Source: Isoetes taiwanensis (taxonomy: Eukaryota; Streptophyta; Lycopodiopsida; Isoetales; Isoetaceae). From it: DNA of 64,000 bases. The position numbers and the translations under genes are program-made. Below the pieces are notes generated by a model. That model had not been told where the DNA came from. It worked only from the letters and a program-made list of their open reading frames with translations, and made no database searches. Every line of letters starts with the position of its first letter. Positions within the stretch are counted from its first letter, which is position 1. Below are positions 46,371 to 57,203 of this stretch, piece after piece. The DNA is taken from positions 11,881,255-11,945,254 of the forward strand of contig JAJEKV010000011.1 of assembly GCA_021234155.1 (NCBI GenBank), given 5' to 3'.

Positions 46371-46568
46371 CTCTTCTTCTTCTTCTTCTTCTTCTTCTTC
46401 TTCTTCTTCTTCTTCTTCTTCTTCTTCTTCTTCTTCTTCTTCTTCTTCTTCTTCTTCTTCTTCTTCTTCTTCTTCTTCTTCTTCTTCTTCTTCTTCTTCT
46501 TCTTCTTCTTCTTCTTCTTCTTCTTCTTCTTCTTCTTCTTCTTCTTCTTCTTCTTCTTCTTCTTCTTC
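46371..46568. repeat. (TTC)n microsatellite, about 198 bp
   Basis: Uninterrupted TTC/CTT array at the 3' end of the L1 fragment. The long poly-Leu, poly-Ser and poly-Arg frames across it are artefacts. Confidence 0.95.
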
Positions 46569-46599
46569 GTGCCAAGACTGTTCTTGCCAAGACTACGTC

Positions 46600-49370
46600 A
46601 GCTTATGCAAACAATTACATTAAAAGAACCTTGTTCAAGGCAAGATCACTTATCCCAATATCCACCCCGGTTTTTAGGCCGCCACATCGAGCACTCTACA
46701 AACCTTAGCCCATATAATTTACTACATTGAAAAATATCCAAAAATAAAAATCTTGAGTAAAATAATTCATATCAAAATTTCCATATTAGCATATCCAATT
46801 TGTACATAACGTTTTTGAATTTGAAAGTATAAGGTAATCAATCTTACAACTATAAACTTAAATCTTAACTTAAATCTTACAACTATGAAGTTTTGAATTT
46901 GAAAGTATGAAGTGTAAAGTAAACTTTGAATCTTGATGTAGCATATTCCATCCTCTTCCGCGTTAACGCCAACTCTAACAGCAAAATGGAGACAATTAGA
47001 GGAGAGAACCCGTACCTGCAGCCAACCAATACACAATTAGCATGATAATGGTAAATGTGCAAGGGCCAAAAGGTACATTGGGTCTCTCGTTTTATCATCG
47101 ATCACCAATTGTATCCTTTTGCCCTGAGGTGACATTTAACAAGAAAGGACACTGGAATATTAACGTTTTTAGCATTATAGACTTCCCATTTGATCTCAAG
47201 TATAACCATTAGACGAGAACTAATTTCTTAGTCCCAAATCTAGCCGGGTTATTATGATCTCAAAAATATGATTTTAGCCTTGATCAACATAGTCGGTTCA
47301 TAGCATATCATAAAATATTTAACATTTTAACTTCCACAGTTCCATCTCAACATTTATATAAGCATTTCCAACATATTTCAGATTTTTTTCGTGCATCATA
47401 ATCACTTCCAAAATGTATCACAATTGACTATAAGATTTAGAATATAAACTTTTGAATATAATAATTTAAGCATGTCATCTCCAAAGTAGCATTTGAATAA
47501 CAAGGTAGCTAACCGTAGGGCTCATCCATGAGTGAAGCATCAAGGCTTGATCTTGCGTCTTGCATGATAAACAAACACTCTTTTTCAACTTAATAAGAAC
47601 TAAGCTTAAATTTACCATGGTTGGAACTTAGCATTCGGCCAAAGCACTTATATTACTATAGGCTAACCTGAATAGATGCACTCCACAATCATATTTCTTC
47701 CCGTATGAGCGTCCACACTACATCGGAGCAGTAGCCATCAAATGTCTAAGGCCAAAAGGCCAACATCCGCTTTGTGTCACAAAACTAAGGGAATCATTTT
47801 CAAATTGAATGGTTGCAAAGAAAACCTTGTTTTTGAAAGATAGAGCCATTTGTATCAGATATCTCTATTTGTATTAGACATCCGTTATCCAAGGATCAAA
47901 GGCGGATAGGAACATGAATGCCAGGAAATTTATTACCAAAAATATCGAAACAAACAAGGCGGATCCTTTGAGTTAAAAAATCGCAATTGTTTCTCATTGA
48001 TGCCACATAAGTTACTTTTTTAAGTGCAGGTCAGCACTAATAGCCTCAACTGCATTTCGAAAATTTAACTGTGCTAGATACAGTAGAGCAAAACAGAACA
48101 AAATATACCTTGTAAAAGTCCATGAGCTCCAGAGCAAGTTTGAAGCTCAAAACACAAAGCTTTAGATCTTCTTGACCATTTTCGAAATCACCTTTGTGCC
48201 TTAGATAGCTGCCTTAGACGGTCGGTTTAGCTTTAGAAGCGACCACCATACATAGGCATTTAGGCTCCATCCATTTCGTTTTTGCATATCCGGCCACATA
48301 ATTGTAACCTAATCCACAGTTTACGCAATAACCCGGATCAAAATATGCAAGAAACCCTGTAGCATAGGTCGAAATCATACTCTCATCATATTATTTCTGC
48401 CATAAGCTGGATCACGCTATGCAAGAAACCCTGTAATATAGATCAAAATCAACCTCAGAGAGCATAACAACTGCTTCTTTTGTTTGCTTTAGAACTAGCC
48501 TCACAAGCAATCAGGCATAAAGCCTGTGTAAATCCATTTTTGAGCTCTATTTACATTCTCTGATGCTTGCAAAGAACGGCCATTCTCCCGATCCTTGCAA
48601 AGAGCGGCCATTCTCCCGATCTATTAGTCTGGAAGCAGATAGATCATATGGGTAGTCATATTTGGCGCCATAGCCACATTGCCGAAAACCTTATGCAATA
48701 TCTACCACGATTTTAATGTAAAATGTAATGTATTTTTTAAGAAAACCTTAGAAGGACCACCCTAAAGGCAAAATCGGCCTAAGCAAACACCAAGTTGCTA
48801 AAGTAATGCTAAGCAATCGTCTTACACTATAGGGGCTTAACCCTTTGTTTAGCAAGGACGTGCACCTTGCCAAGAAGTTAAGGATAAAGAATGTCTAACA
48901 TAAAAGTATGTGCATGCATGCAAAGTTTTCATTTAAAAGCAACATTTGGCAAGCATGCCATGTCGAAGCCTTAAAATATAAGCATGCTCACCATAAGATA
49001 ATCTTTACACAACATCTTTTGTGTAAAGTGCAACAATATTAATTCCCATATAGCGTAAAGGAGCTCTAGACCCTAATATTTTCTTTGCTTTTCTTTAACC
49101 TCAATCAAATTGAGTCTTAGTTTTCAAAATTGACCAAAGATATTCCAAGGTTTAATGTTTATAATGTCATTTTGGGACCAGTAGCCTAAAAGGCCATTTT
49201 GAGGCCATAGGGTTTGTATGCCCCTAAACAGATTACCATGAATGACCTTGAAAAATATCAAAGGCTCCCATAATTAATATTCGTATTAACAGGTCTTGCA
49301 CACTTCTTCCATATGCCATAGATGCCATATGTCCCTTATAGAGTACTATCTTTCAACAATTTGAAGAATC
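46600..49370. other. Spacer without a supported gene
   Basis: 2.8 kb of AT-rich sequence with no frame over 90 codons and no domain. Small local duplications occur (CGGCCATTCTCCCGATC twice near 48580-48620; ATGCAAGAAACCCTGTA twice near 48350 and 48420). Confidence 0.45.
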
Positions 49371-49380
49371 ATAAAGAATA

Positions 49381-49457
49381 TTCTTCTTCTTCTTCTTCTT
49401 CTTCTTCTTCTTCTTCTTCTTCTTCTTCTTCTTCTTCTTCTTCTTCTTCTTCTTCTT

Positions 49458-49487
<30 letters not shown>
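49381..49487. repeat. (TTC)n microsatellite, about 107 bp
   Basis: Second pure TTC array in the window, immediately followed by a polyadenylated retroposon fragment. Confidence 0.95.
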
Positions 49488-49491
<4 letters not shown>

Positions 49492-49652
49492 ACTTATGAG
49501 TTTTTGCTTGCTCTTCATATTATTTAGATGTTGTATTTGAGCGGGGTGGTTTTGCTCTGGTGGACATTCTCTCCACTGAGTTATTAGTCCCCATTGTACT
49601 CTGTAACTTTCTCTGGATAATAAAGGCTCAAGTCCTTCCAAAAAAAAAAAAA
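49488..49652 (+). mobile_element. 5'-truncated retroposon 3' end with poly(A)
   Basis: About 150 bp ending in an AATAAA signal (49619-49624), 16 further bases and an A12-13 tail. The form is that of a plant L1 3' end or a processed-transcript scrap. No target duplication found. Confidence 0.55.
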
Positions 49653-49787
49653 GGATCTTTCACATGGCATAGGAAATCATAATGTACCTGTGCCTTTAGG
49701 GGAGTCAATAAGGTCTTGACATTGTTTTATATAAAGTATATGAAATACTTCCCTTACCTTAACCCTATGCATGCACATGACATATGC

Positions 49788-52091
49788 TCATATAATGAAG
49801 GTGGATTCCTTGTGATATGGTGAATCAAGCAAAGTATGTGGAATACTTTCCTTACCATCTAGCATTTGAACCACTGTAGACATGAAAGGTCTTAGATGAG
49901 GATCTTGATTGATGCAAAGCATAGCAACCCAAAACATTCTCTTCGCTTCGTCCACACAGAAGGAGTCACCTAATTTGTCATCTACGAATGTATAGATCAT
50001 GTCATTGTTGTAGTCCCACATATCTCTAGCCTTTAGATTGGAGAGATCAGCACCAGAAAGAATTTGGAGCAATACCACCCCAAAACTATAAACATCACTC
50101 TTCACGCCAATTTCATCTCCTATACACAATTCGGGTGACAAATAACCTGGAGTACCACGTATTGTAGTCATAAAGACACCACTCTCATTTCTAGCTACTA
50201 ACCTAGAGAGTCCAAAATCTGCAACTTTTGGCCCAAAGTCTTCATCTAAGAGAATGTTTTGAGGCTTCACATCGAGATGAAGGATCTTCTCAGGACACTC
50301 TTCGTGCAAGTATGCCATCCCTTTAGCTGACCCAGTTGCGATTTTCATTCTATCCTCCCAGCTTAGAACTTTAGATTTCTTGCCCATTAGCCATTGGTCC
50401 AAAGTACCATTGGACATGTATTCATATACTAAAGCCCTTTTAGATTTTCTGGTGCCAAAACCAAGCAACTGGACTAGGTTTAAGTGCCTAACCCTACTTA
50501 GAGCGGAAATCTCTGCATAAAAGTCATGTGCTTCTTGATTTGATTCGTGAAGAACCTTCACAGCAATATTTTTACTTTTCTTCCCATCTGGCAGAAATCC
50601 CATGTATACAGTTCCAAAACCTCCTTTACCTAGCTTTTCACTGAAACCCCTAGTTATTTCACCCAATTCATGGAAGGAAAACTTTCTCAAAGTTGACTGT
50701 GATAAGCAGGATTCCAGAATGCAATCTTCGGCCTCTGATTCATCTCCTACTCTGTTTTTGCGTCTTATACAGAATAATATGGTGAAAACAGAGAAACAGA
50801 AAACTGCTGCAACAGAACCAAGTATAAGCCCTAGCATGGAACGGAATGAAATCTGTTTGGCCGAGGATGGCCTGCATAGCTTGAAGAAAGCAACATAAGT
50901 TTGGTTAGCATAACGAAGGCTGTTTACCTTATCCACCACAAAACAAGAGCCCTGTTGCCTTTGATAAAATGCAGCCTTGCATGTGGATGAATCTGCACAG
51001 CTTTTTCTGCAGCTCTTTTCACTGATGCTGTTTAAGCTGGGAAGCTCAGCAGGGTTGTGGTAGAAATCGATAGAATCTTGTCTGATCATTTCACAGTGGC
51101 CAGAGTCATGCTTGAGGCTGCAGCCTGATGCATTATTTTGAGCATCCAGAGGGTCTAGATAAGTAGGGCCCAATACACATCCAGAGCAGGTGCCATTTTC
51201 GCACAGCCCATATGATCCACATGAGTTTGGGATGCTGCAGGATTCAAGTGGAGTTGAAATGTTTTGATCTTTCCACACCTTAGAGATTGAAAGGATCCCG
51301 TCTTGCAGAGTTGCATAGGCAACGTATTCTCCAGCTGCAACAGACAAGCTCAAGATCTGCGCAGCAACTGATGCACCACCGCACTCCACCCAATTGCTCA
51401 TCAGATAGCCGCTCTCTGAGATATTACCCACATCTGAACGGATCTGAACATATGCCCCTGATCTATCACAGCATAATGCTGCAAAAACTGAAGAATTGGT
51501 GCCCACGATCCAACTCTTATATGCATATTGCATGTTATACGAAAGCCACGCCCTGCTAGAATCAAACTCAAAGCTATAATTTCCACTCGCAAGCCTGCTC
51601 CCATTTCTCAAAACCTGTCCACAGACAAGGCAGTTCGTTGGGCTGCTAAAACTGCTCCACACAGACTTATTCTGCCCATCTAGAAGCTCCATATAGCCAT
51701 CCTTGCTCATATGAATATTTGTAACATTCGGAACTGATACAGACCAAACTGCAACATGGGTCTCATTCTCCAGCACTAGATCTCCATTCTGTTGCAGGCT
51801 GATGCTCGAATTTCTCCCCACCCTTTTATCAACTGACCAAATTTCCTGTTCATTGTAGTCATCCCAGAGTATTATCGACAACCTATAGTAATCCACACCA
51901 GTTTCGATTTGTGAAGAGCCCAAGGTGTACCATGTGTCCACATTTTGAGTCCTGCTCCTTACAGCAAGATCTGTCTCATAATCGATTATTGATTTCCAAC
52001 CTAGCCCCCGGGTGTCTGAGTACTCGGAAGAATTATAGCACCAGCATTTTGGGGCTAAGAAGACCAATAAAGTGAGCAATACTGTAGCCAT
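49788..52091 (-). CDS. S-domain (B-lectin/PAN) receptor-like kinase, 767 aa
   Basis: Intact and intronless. Signal peptide 1-18. Lectin-like region about 55-150 (SISLQQNGDLVLENETHVAVW). S-locus region, then a cysteine-rich EGF-like segment (284-306, CGSYGLCENGTC). PAN-like domain about 333-406. Membrane helix about 419-443. Kinase 483-745 with GKGGFG (488-493), K512 in AVKVL, E527, HLDVKPQN (605-612), DFG (625-627) and GTPGYLSPE. The catalytic loop has Leu, not Arg, before Asp: a non-RD kinase, the class often linked to pattern-triggered immunity. It resembles SD2-5-type proteins. The extracellular part would sense a ligand at the plasma membrane and the kinase would signal inside. No sign of damage; many N-glycosylation sequons. 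Confidence 0.93.
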   Translation of the reverse strand: MATVLLTLLVFLAPKCWCYNSSEYSDTRGLGWKSIIDYETDLAVRSRTQNVDTWYTLGSSQIETGVDYYRLSIILWDDYNEQEIWSVDKRVGRNSSISLQQNGDLVLENETHVAVWSVSVPNVTNIHMSKDGYMELLDGQNKSVWSSFSSPTNCLVCGQVLRNGSRLASGNYSFEFDSSRAWLSYNMQYAYKSWIVGTNSSVFAALCCDRSGAYVQIRSDVGNISESGYLMSNWVECGGASVAAQILSLSVAAGEYVAYATLQDGILSISKVWKDQNISTPLESCSIPNSCGSYGLCENGTCSGCVLGPTYLDPLDAQNNASGCSLKHDSGHCEMIRQDSIDFYHNPAELPSLNSISEKSCRKSCADSSTCKAAFYQRQQGSCFVVDKVNSLRYANQTYVAFFKLCRPSSAKQISFRSMLGLILGSVAAVFCFSVFTILFCIRRKNRVGDESEAEDCILESCLSQSTLRKFSFHELGEITRGFSEKLGKGGFGTVYMGFLPDGKKSKNIAVKVLHESNQEAHDFYAEISALSRVRHLNLVQLLGFGTRKSKRALVYEYMSNGTLDQWLMGKKSKVLSWEDRMKIATGSAKGMAYLHEECPEKILHLDVKPQNILLDEDFGPKVADFGLSRLVARNESGVFMTTIRGTPGYLSPELCIGDEIGVKSDVYSFGVVLLQILSGADLSNLKARDMWDYNNDMIYTFVDDKLGDSFCVDEAKRMFWVAMLCINQDPHLRPFMSTVVQMLDGKESIPHTLLDSPYHKESTFII

Positions 52092-52284
52092 GATTTTAAG
52101 ACTCTGGATGCTTACTGCTAAAATGGGGAGTTTTTAAAGAAACAACCCATCCTATTTAGGGCCGGTTCACATGCAACCTGGTCGGAGAGGGGGCCTGTTT
52201 TGCCCAGTGCAAATTGGTGATGGTGGGCGATGGTGGACGTAAAATTGTGAGTCCTTTTACGTGATGGTGAGGGTCCAGCCTTAT

Positions 52285-52456
52285 CTTGGGTTATCGTTTA
52301 GTCCAAAAGCTGCCATTGACCTTGGCCAGTTCAATACTATTGGCACTTGGGTTATCGTTTAGTCCCAAAGGTGCCATTGACCTTGGCCAGTTCAATACTA
52401 TTGGCATTTGTCCAACAGCTTTCATTTACCTTGGCCAGTTCAATATTATTGTCAAT
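52285..52456. repeat. 61-bp tandem repeat, about 2.8 units
   Basis: Units at 52285-52345 and 52346-52406 differ at only a few bases; a shorter third follows. Each contains CCATTGACCTTGGCCAGTTC. It lies about 200 bp upstream of the receptor-kinase start codon and could affect its promoter. Confidence 0.9.
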
Positions 52457-52696
52457 TGTCTAAAATATATGATGCATTTTGTTATTTATATTTATGTTTT
52501 TGTTCACAGCTATTTTTTCATTTCTATTTTTTCGAAATCGTCTTCCAAATGACACGTTTTATTGGGATTTGTTTACACCATTGAAAAGAATGGCCATGGC
52601 TGGAAAGAATGTGTCAACAATGATTTTTCGCAAGGAGACTTTGTCTTTACATGCCATGTTTTTGTATGTGTTGTTGAATTTTAATCTTTGATGCGA

Positions 52697-52845
52697 TATG
52701 CCGATCTGTAGTATAGGTGCTAAGAATTAAAATCCTACCAATCCCAGAGGCTTGAAAGCTCACGTCGGCGATATGCCGATCTCTAGTAATAGGTGCTAGG
52801 AATTAAAACCCTAGCAACAATCCTAGAATCTTGGAAGGTCATGCC
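52697..52845. repeat. Imperfect tandem repeat, two units of about 75 bp
   Basis: Both units start GATATGCCGATCT and continue with TAGGTGCTA.GAATTAAAA.CCTA.C. The second has small insertions. Confidence 0.8.
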
Positions 52846-53341
52846 GACAAGTTTCTTTAGCAATTTCGCAATGTTTTTGGGGCCCAACCTCTATTCCTGT
52901 TCGTCAACGCTGCAGAAAATACAGTATTTAGTAGATAGAATACTTAAATAAAAATGTCTCTCACGCGCTAAATATTACAATGAGAATATATATGCACAAG
53001 AATGATTGTGTGCATTTTCGTACTTACATTGGGCCTACATTGGATGGTAATTGCAAAGCTTAGAAAATCGGAATTATGTGTTTAAAGTCAAGGAAGACTA
53101 TAATGAAAACGCATGCAAGACAAGTCCATCTTCTTCATGCATGCAAAAGGAAAATAGGAAGTTCTCCGTCTCATGCTTAAAAATGTAAGAAGGTAAGACG
53201 AAGCTAAGTCCTCCCTTCTCATGCGTGTAATATGCTTAAAAAGGTAAGAAGATGGGACCACGCTGTGCCCAACTATAATCTGAAACAAATATCAATGTGC
53301 ACTAGTCCTCATCTTCACTACTATCTATTTGATATGGAGTA

Positions 53342-53486
53342 GATAACGCCCTGGGCCGAGGGTGTTAGTGAAAAAAAAATTTGAGGGCCATCAAAATGGC
53401 GAGGGTGTGCGCGTAGCGCACGCCCGAGCCATTTTGATGGCCCGAAAATTTTTTTTGAAGTAACACCCGAGGGCCAGGGCGTTATC
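53342..53486. repeat. 145-bp near-perfect hairpin (foldback element)
   Basis: Arms of about 68 bp. Outer GATAACGCCCTGG pairs with CCAGGGCGTTATC, the middle GGGCCATCAAAATGGC with GCCATTTTGATGGCCC, and the centre is GTGCGCGTAGCGCAC. A transcript from either strand would form a long stable stem, so it is a small-RNA precursor candidate or a MITE. Confidence 0.9.
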
Positions 53487-53487
53487 G

Positions 53488-53674
53488 CCCTTAACACACT
53501 GCCCCGAGAGTTTTGGGCCATCCGATCATTTATCAAAATCGATCTAGATTCGTTCATTTCATAACATCCTAGGGTGTTATGGAGTAGCAGTGTGTTATAG
53601 CTCCAGTAACACACTGATCAAGATTGATCTGAACCGTTGGATCACTATAAACTTGAGGGGCAGTGTGTTAAGGG
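53488..53674. mobile_element. 187-bp MITE-like element
   Basis: Perfect 18-bp terminal inverted repeats CCCTTAACACACTGCCCC (53488-53505 and, inverted, 53657-53674), with an inner inverted repeat CAGTGTGTTA...TAACACACTG. It abuts the preceding hairpin. No clear target duplication. Confidence 0.8.
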
Positions 53675-53679
53675 TCAAA

Positions 53680-54430
53680 ATAAAAAATAGAAGTGAATAT
53701 ATTCTCCGTGGATTGGGATCTAATAGTGAAATTCTTCTAGAGCTCTTCGCATTGTTAATAGATTGATTCGCAGAGAAATATGTTTTTGCAATAAACGTTT
53801 CTTGCTGGTTGAAGTAGATTAGTATTTCAAAAAGGATGTCTCTTGCATGTGGTAATAGTAATAGTCTATTCCAAACATCTTGCCCTCATATTCATTTGTG
53901 CATTATCTTTGCCATCGAGTAGTAAAGCCAATCACATTCAATTATAACTTTTAGAAGATTCTAACTCCTTTTTGATTAGTCTAAGAACGTTAATTAAAGT
54001 CTCTTGGTTCACGTCAATTAATGAGCAAAGTAGAACTATACTATATATATGTCCCCATCTCCATGACTTAGCCACAGATTCTTGGCACCGATTCAGCGTT
54101 GGGGAAACTTTCAAACCTTGTTAGGAAAATTTCCTGCAAGTTCCAAAACTATTCGGAATTCATAAAATGTAGTCGAAAGCTCCCTGTTGCTAATACCTCA
54201 AACCGGAAATAATATTATATTCAATACCGTTTTTTCTTTAATTAGGATCTCGCAAATCATTAAATAGTAGAATTTTAAAATTAAGATCTTCAGTCACAAG
54301 TTCAACACAAAAGAGTACAAAAGGAAACTTACAATGTTTTATACAAAAGAGTACAAAAGGTAACTTACAATGTTTCATAGTAGCAAACGATACTCTAAAA
54401 GAAAAGCAAATACATGATACTCATTGTTGA
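53680..54430. other. Spacer, no gene seen
   Basis: AT-rich. A 41-bp direct repeat (AAAAGAGTACAAAAGG.AACTTACAATGTTT) occurs twice near 54310-54375, close to the 3' end of the following transposase gene. Confidence 0.4.
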
Positions 54431-54435
54431 AGAAC

Positions 54436-56076
54436 CTAGTCATCGTCTTCCAAATCTACCATAAAAGCATCCTCCATGAAACGATCCTTCTCAAGACGAG
54501 TCCGTTCTTCGCGAGGAAATCCTGTAAATACATGATGATAGTGTGCACTTGCTTTCCATAACTCAATGCTTTCACTAAAATCAAAGTTCTTCATTTCAGG
54601 TCCTTCCATGGAAATGCGCAACAATGAATTCAACCCATCATTTTGAAGCCGATTTCGATACTTGGTCTTCACAATATTCATGCGGCTAAAGCCACGCTCA
54701 CATGCGGCTGTACTAGTACATTGGACAAGCCCAATTGTTACAAGGCTTAGCAATTCAGGCATCTTCTCCTTCCACAAGTCACTACAAGAAATCATCCCCC
54801 ATGTATCCAAGAAGCTTCTTCCTTGCCATTCTGTGCTAGCTTGACGCTTAAACAATGTATACTCTCTACCCAACTTTTCATGATCAATGATAGCAGGAAA
54901 TATCTTACCATCAATATTCTTTTGCACTCCATAGAAGTCACGTAATTTCTTTAGCTCATCAATTCCATAAACCTTCAATTCCTTGGCACGGCTAGGCATA
55001 TTAACAGGACATAGTACTTTCAAAGAAGAAAGAATAATCTGATCCTCTAACCTTTTCTTCAAAGTACCAATTAACGCAGTAGAAAAAGCTTTTTGAAATT
55101 CAATAGCAAGAGATGGATCCTCACCATCAATTTGTCTATCCAACTCGATGGACCTATACATGTTCCCTTTCACAGAGGCTCTTAAAACATGAAGCATTCC
55201 TTCTCCTCCACCATAATCTGGTATGATAGGATAATCTCTACTATCCTTTTGAAAAGAATTCAGATCTATCATTTGCACCAAAAATAACTCTTCTATCTCC
55301 TGAATTGCATTTCGGCACAAACTAGCCACATTGTTAACATCCACATAAGTTCTTTGAAACTCTAAGCTCAAGTTTGTCATGATCTTGAGTATGTCAGCAA
55401 GAAAGTGGAGAATGTAAACAACCAAAAATGATTTTAAACTCAAAGCAAGAGCCTTACCATCAGGATTTTCCAACAAAGTTTGCTGCATGAGCGTCTCATA
55501 AACTTTGCACATTCTTTCAATTGCCCCATGCCTACTAAGCCATCGTGTCTTCACGATGCCCAAAATCCGCAATGTATCAAATGCTTCCTGCATCTTCTCT
55601 AGTTGTGCCTTCCTTATGGAGCTTTTAGAAAAGAAACTTGACACACGATTTACCAATTCATCAATAAACTTACACCTTGTTTTTATTGATGGCGTCTTGC
55701 ATGTCTCTTGAACGCATAGATTTGCCCGATGAGCACAACAATGCATGCTAGTCATGAATGGGTTAAGCAATTTCAATCTTGCAGCCACACTTGTATGTGC
55801 TCCAACCATAATGGAAGCACCATCACCGCCAAAGCCCATCAATTTCCCAATATCAAGATTCCATTCCTTCAACATGTCTAAAATGCTTTCCGTAATCCCT
55901 TCTGCCGTTCCATCCTTAACGATCACCATGCCCAAGAATACGGTTTGCACACGTCTCTCTTCCAAAAAAGTGGCATACAAAATGAGATTCTTGGTTACAC
56001 TGATATCGGTGGACTCGTCGACCATGAGCCCAAACCATGGACTTCGCCTCACACGATCAAGAATGCTCAATCTCAA
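54436..56076 (-). CDS. hAT transposase-like protein, 546 aa, uninterrupted
   Basis: Same family as the broken gene at 4044-6285. Motifs in order: FGLMVDESTDIS (first acidic residue), GFGGDGASIMVG, the C-x2-H motif CCAH, TRWLSRHGAIER, a long helical insertion domain, YPIIPDYGGGEG, and the dimerisation region with CERGFSRMNIVKTKYRNRL, plus an acidic C-terminal tail. No stop in 546 codons. The N-terminal zinc-finger exon seen in the other copy was not found: in-frame sequence just upstream (FVNFFNKSLRL) continues the homology but meets a stop about 17 codons earlier. It is therefore either a 5'-truncated transposase or a host gene derived from one. No inverted repeats could be fixed around it. 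Confidence 0.85.
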   Translation of the reverse strand: MRLSILDRVRRSPWFGLMVDESTDISVTKNLILYATFLEERRVQTVFLGMVIVKDGTAEGITESILDMLKEWNLDIGKLMGFGGDGASIMVGAHTSVAARLKLLNPFMTSMHCCAHRANLCVQETCKTPSIKTRCKFIDELVNRVSSFFSKSSIRKAQLEKMQEAFDTLRILGIVKTRWLSRHGAIERMCKVYETLMQQTLLENPDGKALALSLKSFLVVYILHFLADILKIMTNLSLEFQRTYVDVNNVASLCRNAIQEIEELFLVQMIDLNSFQKDSRDYPIIPDYGGGEGMLHVLRASVKGNMYRSIELDRQIDGEDPSLAIEFQKAFSTALIGTLKKRLEDQIILSSLKVLCPVNMPSRAKELKVYGIDELKKLRDFYGVQKNIDGKIFPAIIDHEKLGREYTLFKRQASTEWQGRSFLDTWGMISCSDLWKEKMPELLSLVTIGLVQCTSTAACERGFSRMNIVKTKYRNRLQNDGLNSLLRISMEGPEMKNFDFSESIELWKASAHYHHVFTGFPREERTRLEKDRFMEDAFMVDLEDDD

Positions 56077-56149
56077 TGACTTGTTGAAGAAGTTTACAAA
56101 GGCATATCATGACTTTCAAGCTGTAATTTGATCTTCTGGCTTCAAGTTA

Positions 56150-57200
56150 TCTGCCTACTGGTAAGTTTTTAGATGCCTACATTTTCTTAGCAGTAGGTCA
56201 TTGGTTTTATCTGGTTTTATCTTGTCTGGTAAGGCTTTACTACTACTCCAATCCAACCGGTGGTCGTCTGCCAGAATTTTTGAGTCAAACTGTGAATATG
56301 GACGAAGACAAAAGGATTTGTTGTTGCATCGTCAAACATTGGGCCACAAAAATCCAGATTCTGTAGCAGCAGGGGCAGCTTACGCCATTGCCCAGCCCAC
56401 AGCCATTTGGACTCTTCAAATTTGGTGTCGTAATGGGAAAAGACCCATTACCTTTTCCTCTCTGTCTTCCAAAGGCTTGACAAACGAATCTGTGAAAACA
56501 CCCAGGCCCAGGTCTCAAACATTTTCTGCTCTACTTTCGAGGTAAATTTCGCCAGATTGAATAGCCCAAATGGGAGAATTTCTTTCCCCAGCCTTCGTTC
56601 CAGAGCTGGTCTGCATATGGAGCTGGTCTGGGAAGCACCGGATCCCGGTTTAGACAGAGGATATTTGCCAAGGAATAATCGCTAGTCTATCTATTTCATG
56701 GGAGGAATGATCAGGAAAAAAGAAAACAGAGGACTTGAATGCTGCCGGAACAGGGTTTTTTGTGTTGATTGAGAGCTCTTACAAAAAAAAATTATGCAAA
56801 TTTCTGTTCCATACTCATTCTTAATACAAAATCCATGTCTAAGACTCTAATACTGGGAATTGTTTTGCAGAATCCTTGTTGCTCGGCGGAATGGGGCTCT
56901 GGTGCAAGAATCGATTGGATAGGGGTACAAGATCCGGCTCAGTTCTTGCTGGGCGGGAAGGATCCAGAAACCAGGGAATTTCGGCCAGGAGGGCTTCCGG
57001 ATGGCTGCCAGCTAGGACGGTTTTTTGTCCAGCATGGACGGTAGCAATACACTCTCCCGGGGAATTTCCCCAACATAGGCACCGAATGAATGACTCCACA
57101 AAGTTGAAGGCGACTACATAATAGTAAAAAGTTTATTATCGTATCCCATGTTGAGTTTTCTTGTTCTAGGTTGAACGAATAATGAATCAAATTTCCAAGT
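56150..57200. other. Spacer without a supported gene
   Basis: Overlapping frames of 77-114 codons on both strands near 56200-57120, none with a known domain. Could be the 5' region of the L1 fragment that follows. Confidence 0.35.
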
Positions 57201-57203
57201 CAA

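Noticed and set aside
46277-46708. Poly-Leu, poly-Ser and poly-Arg frames
   Set aside because: Translation of the TTC microsatellite; the same applies to 49322-49540.
52286-52552. 88-codon frame upstream of the receptor kinase
   Set aside because: It runs through the 61-bp tandem repeat and has no other support.
54090-54115. CAGCGTTGGGGAAACTTTC as a possible end of the second hAT element
   Set aside because: The best inverted partner near 56565-56590 matches poorly and no 8-bp duplication fits.
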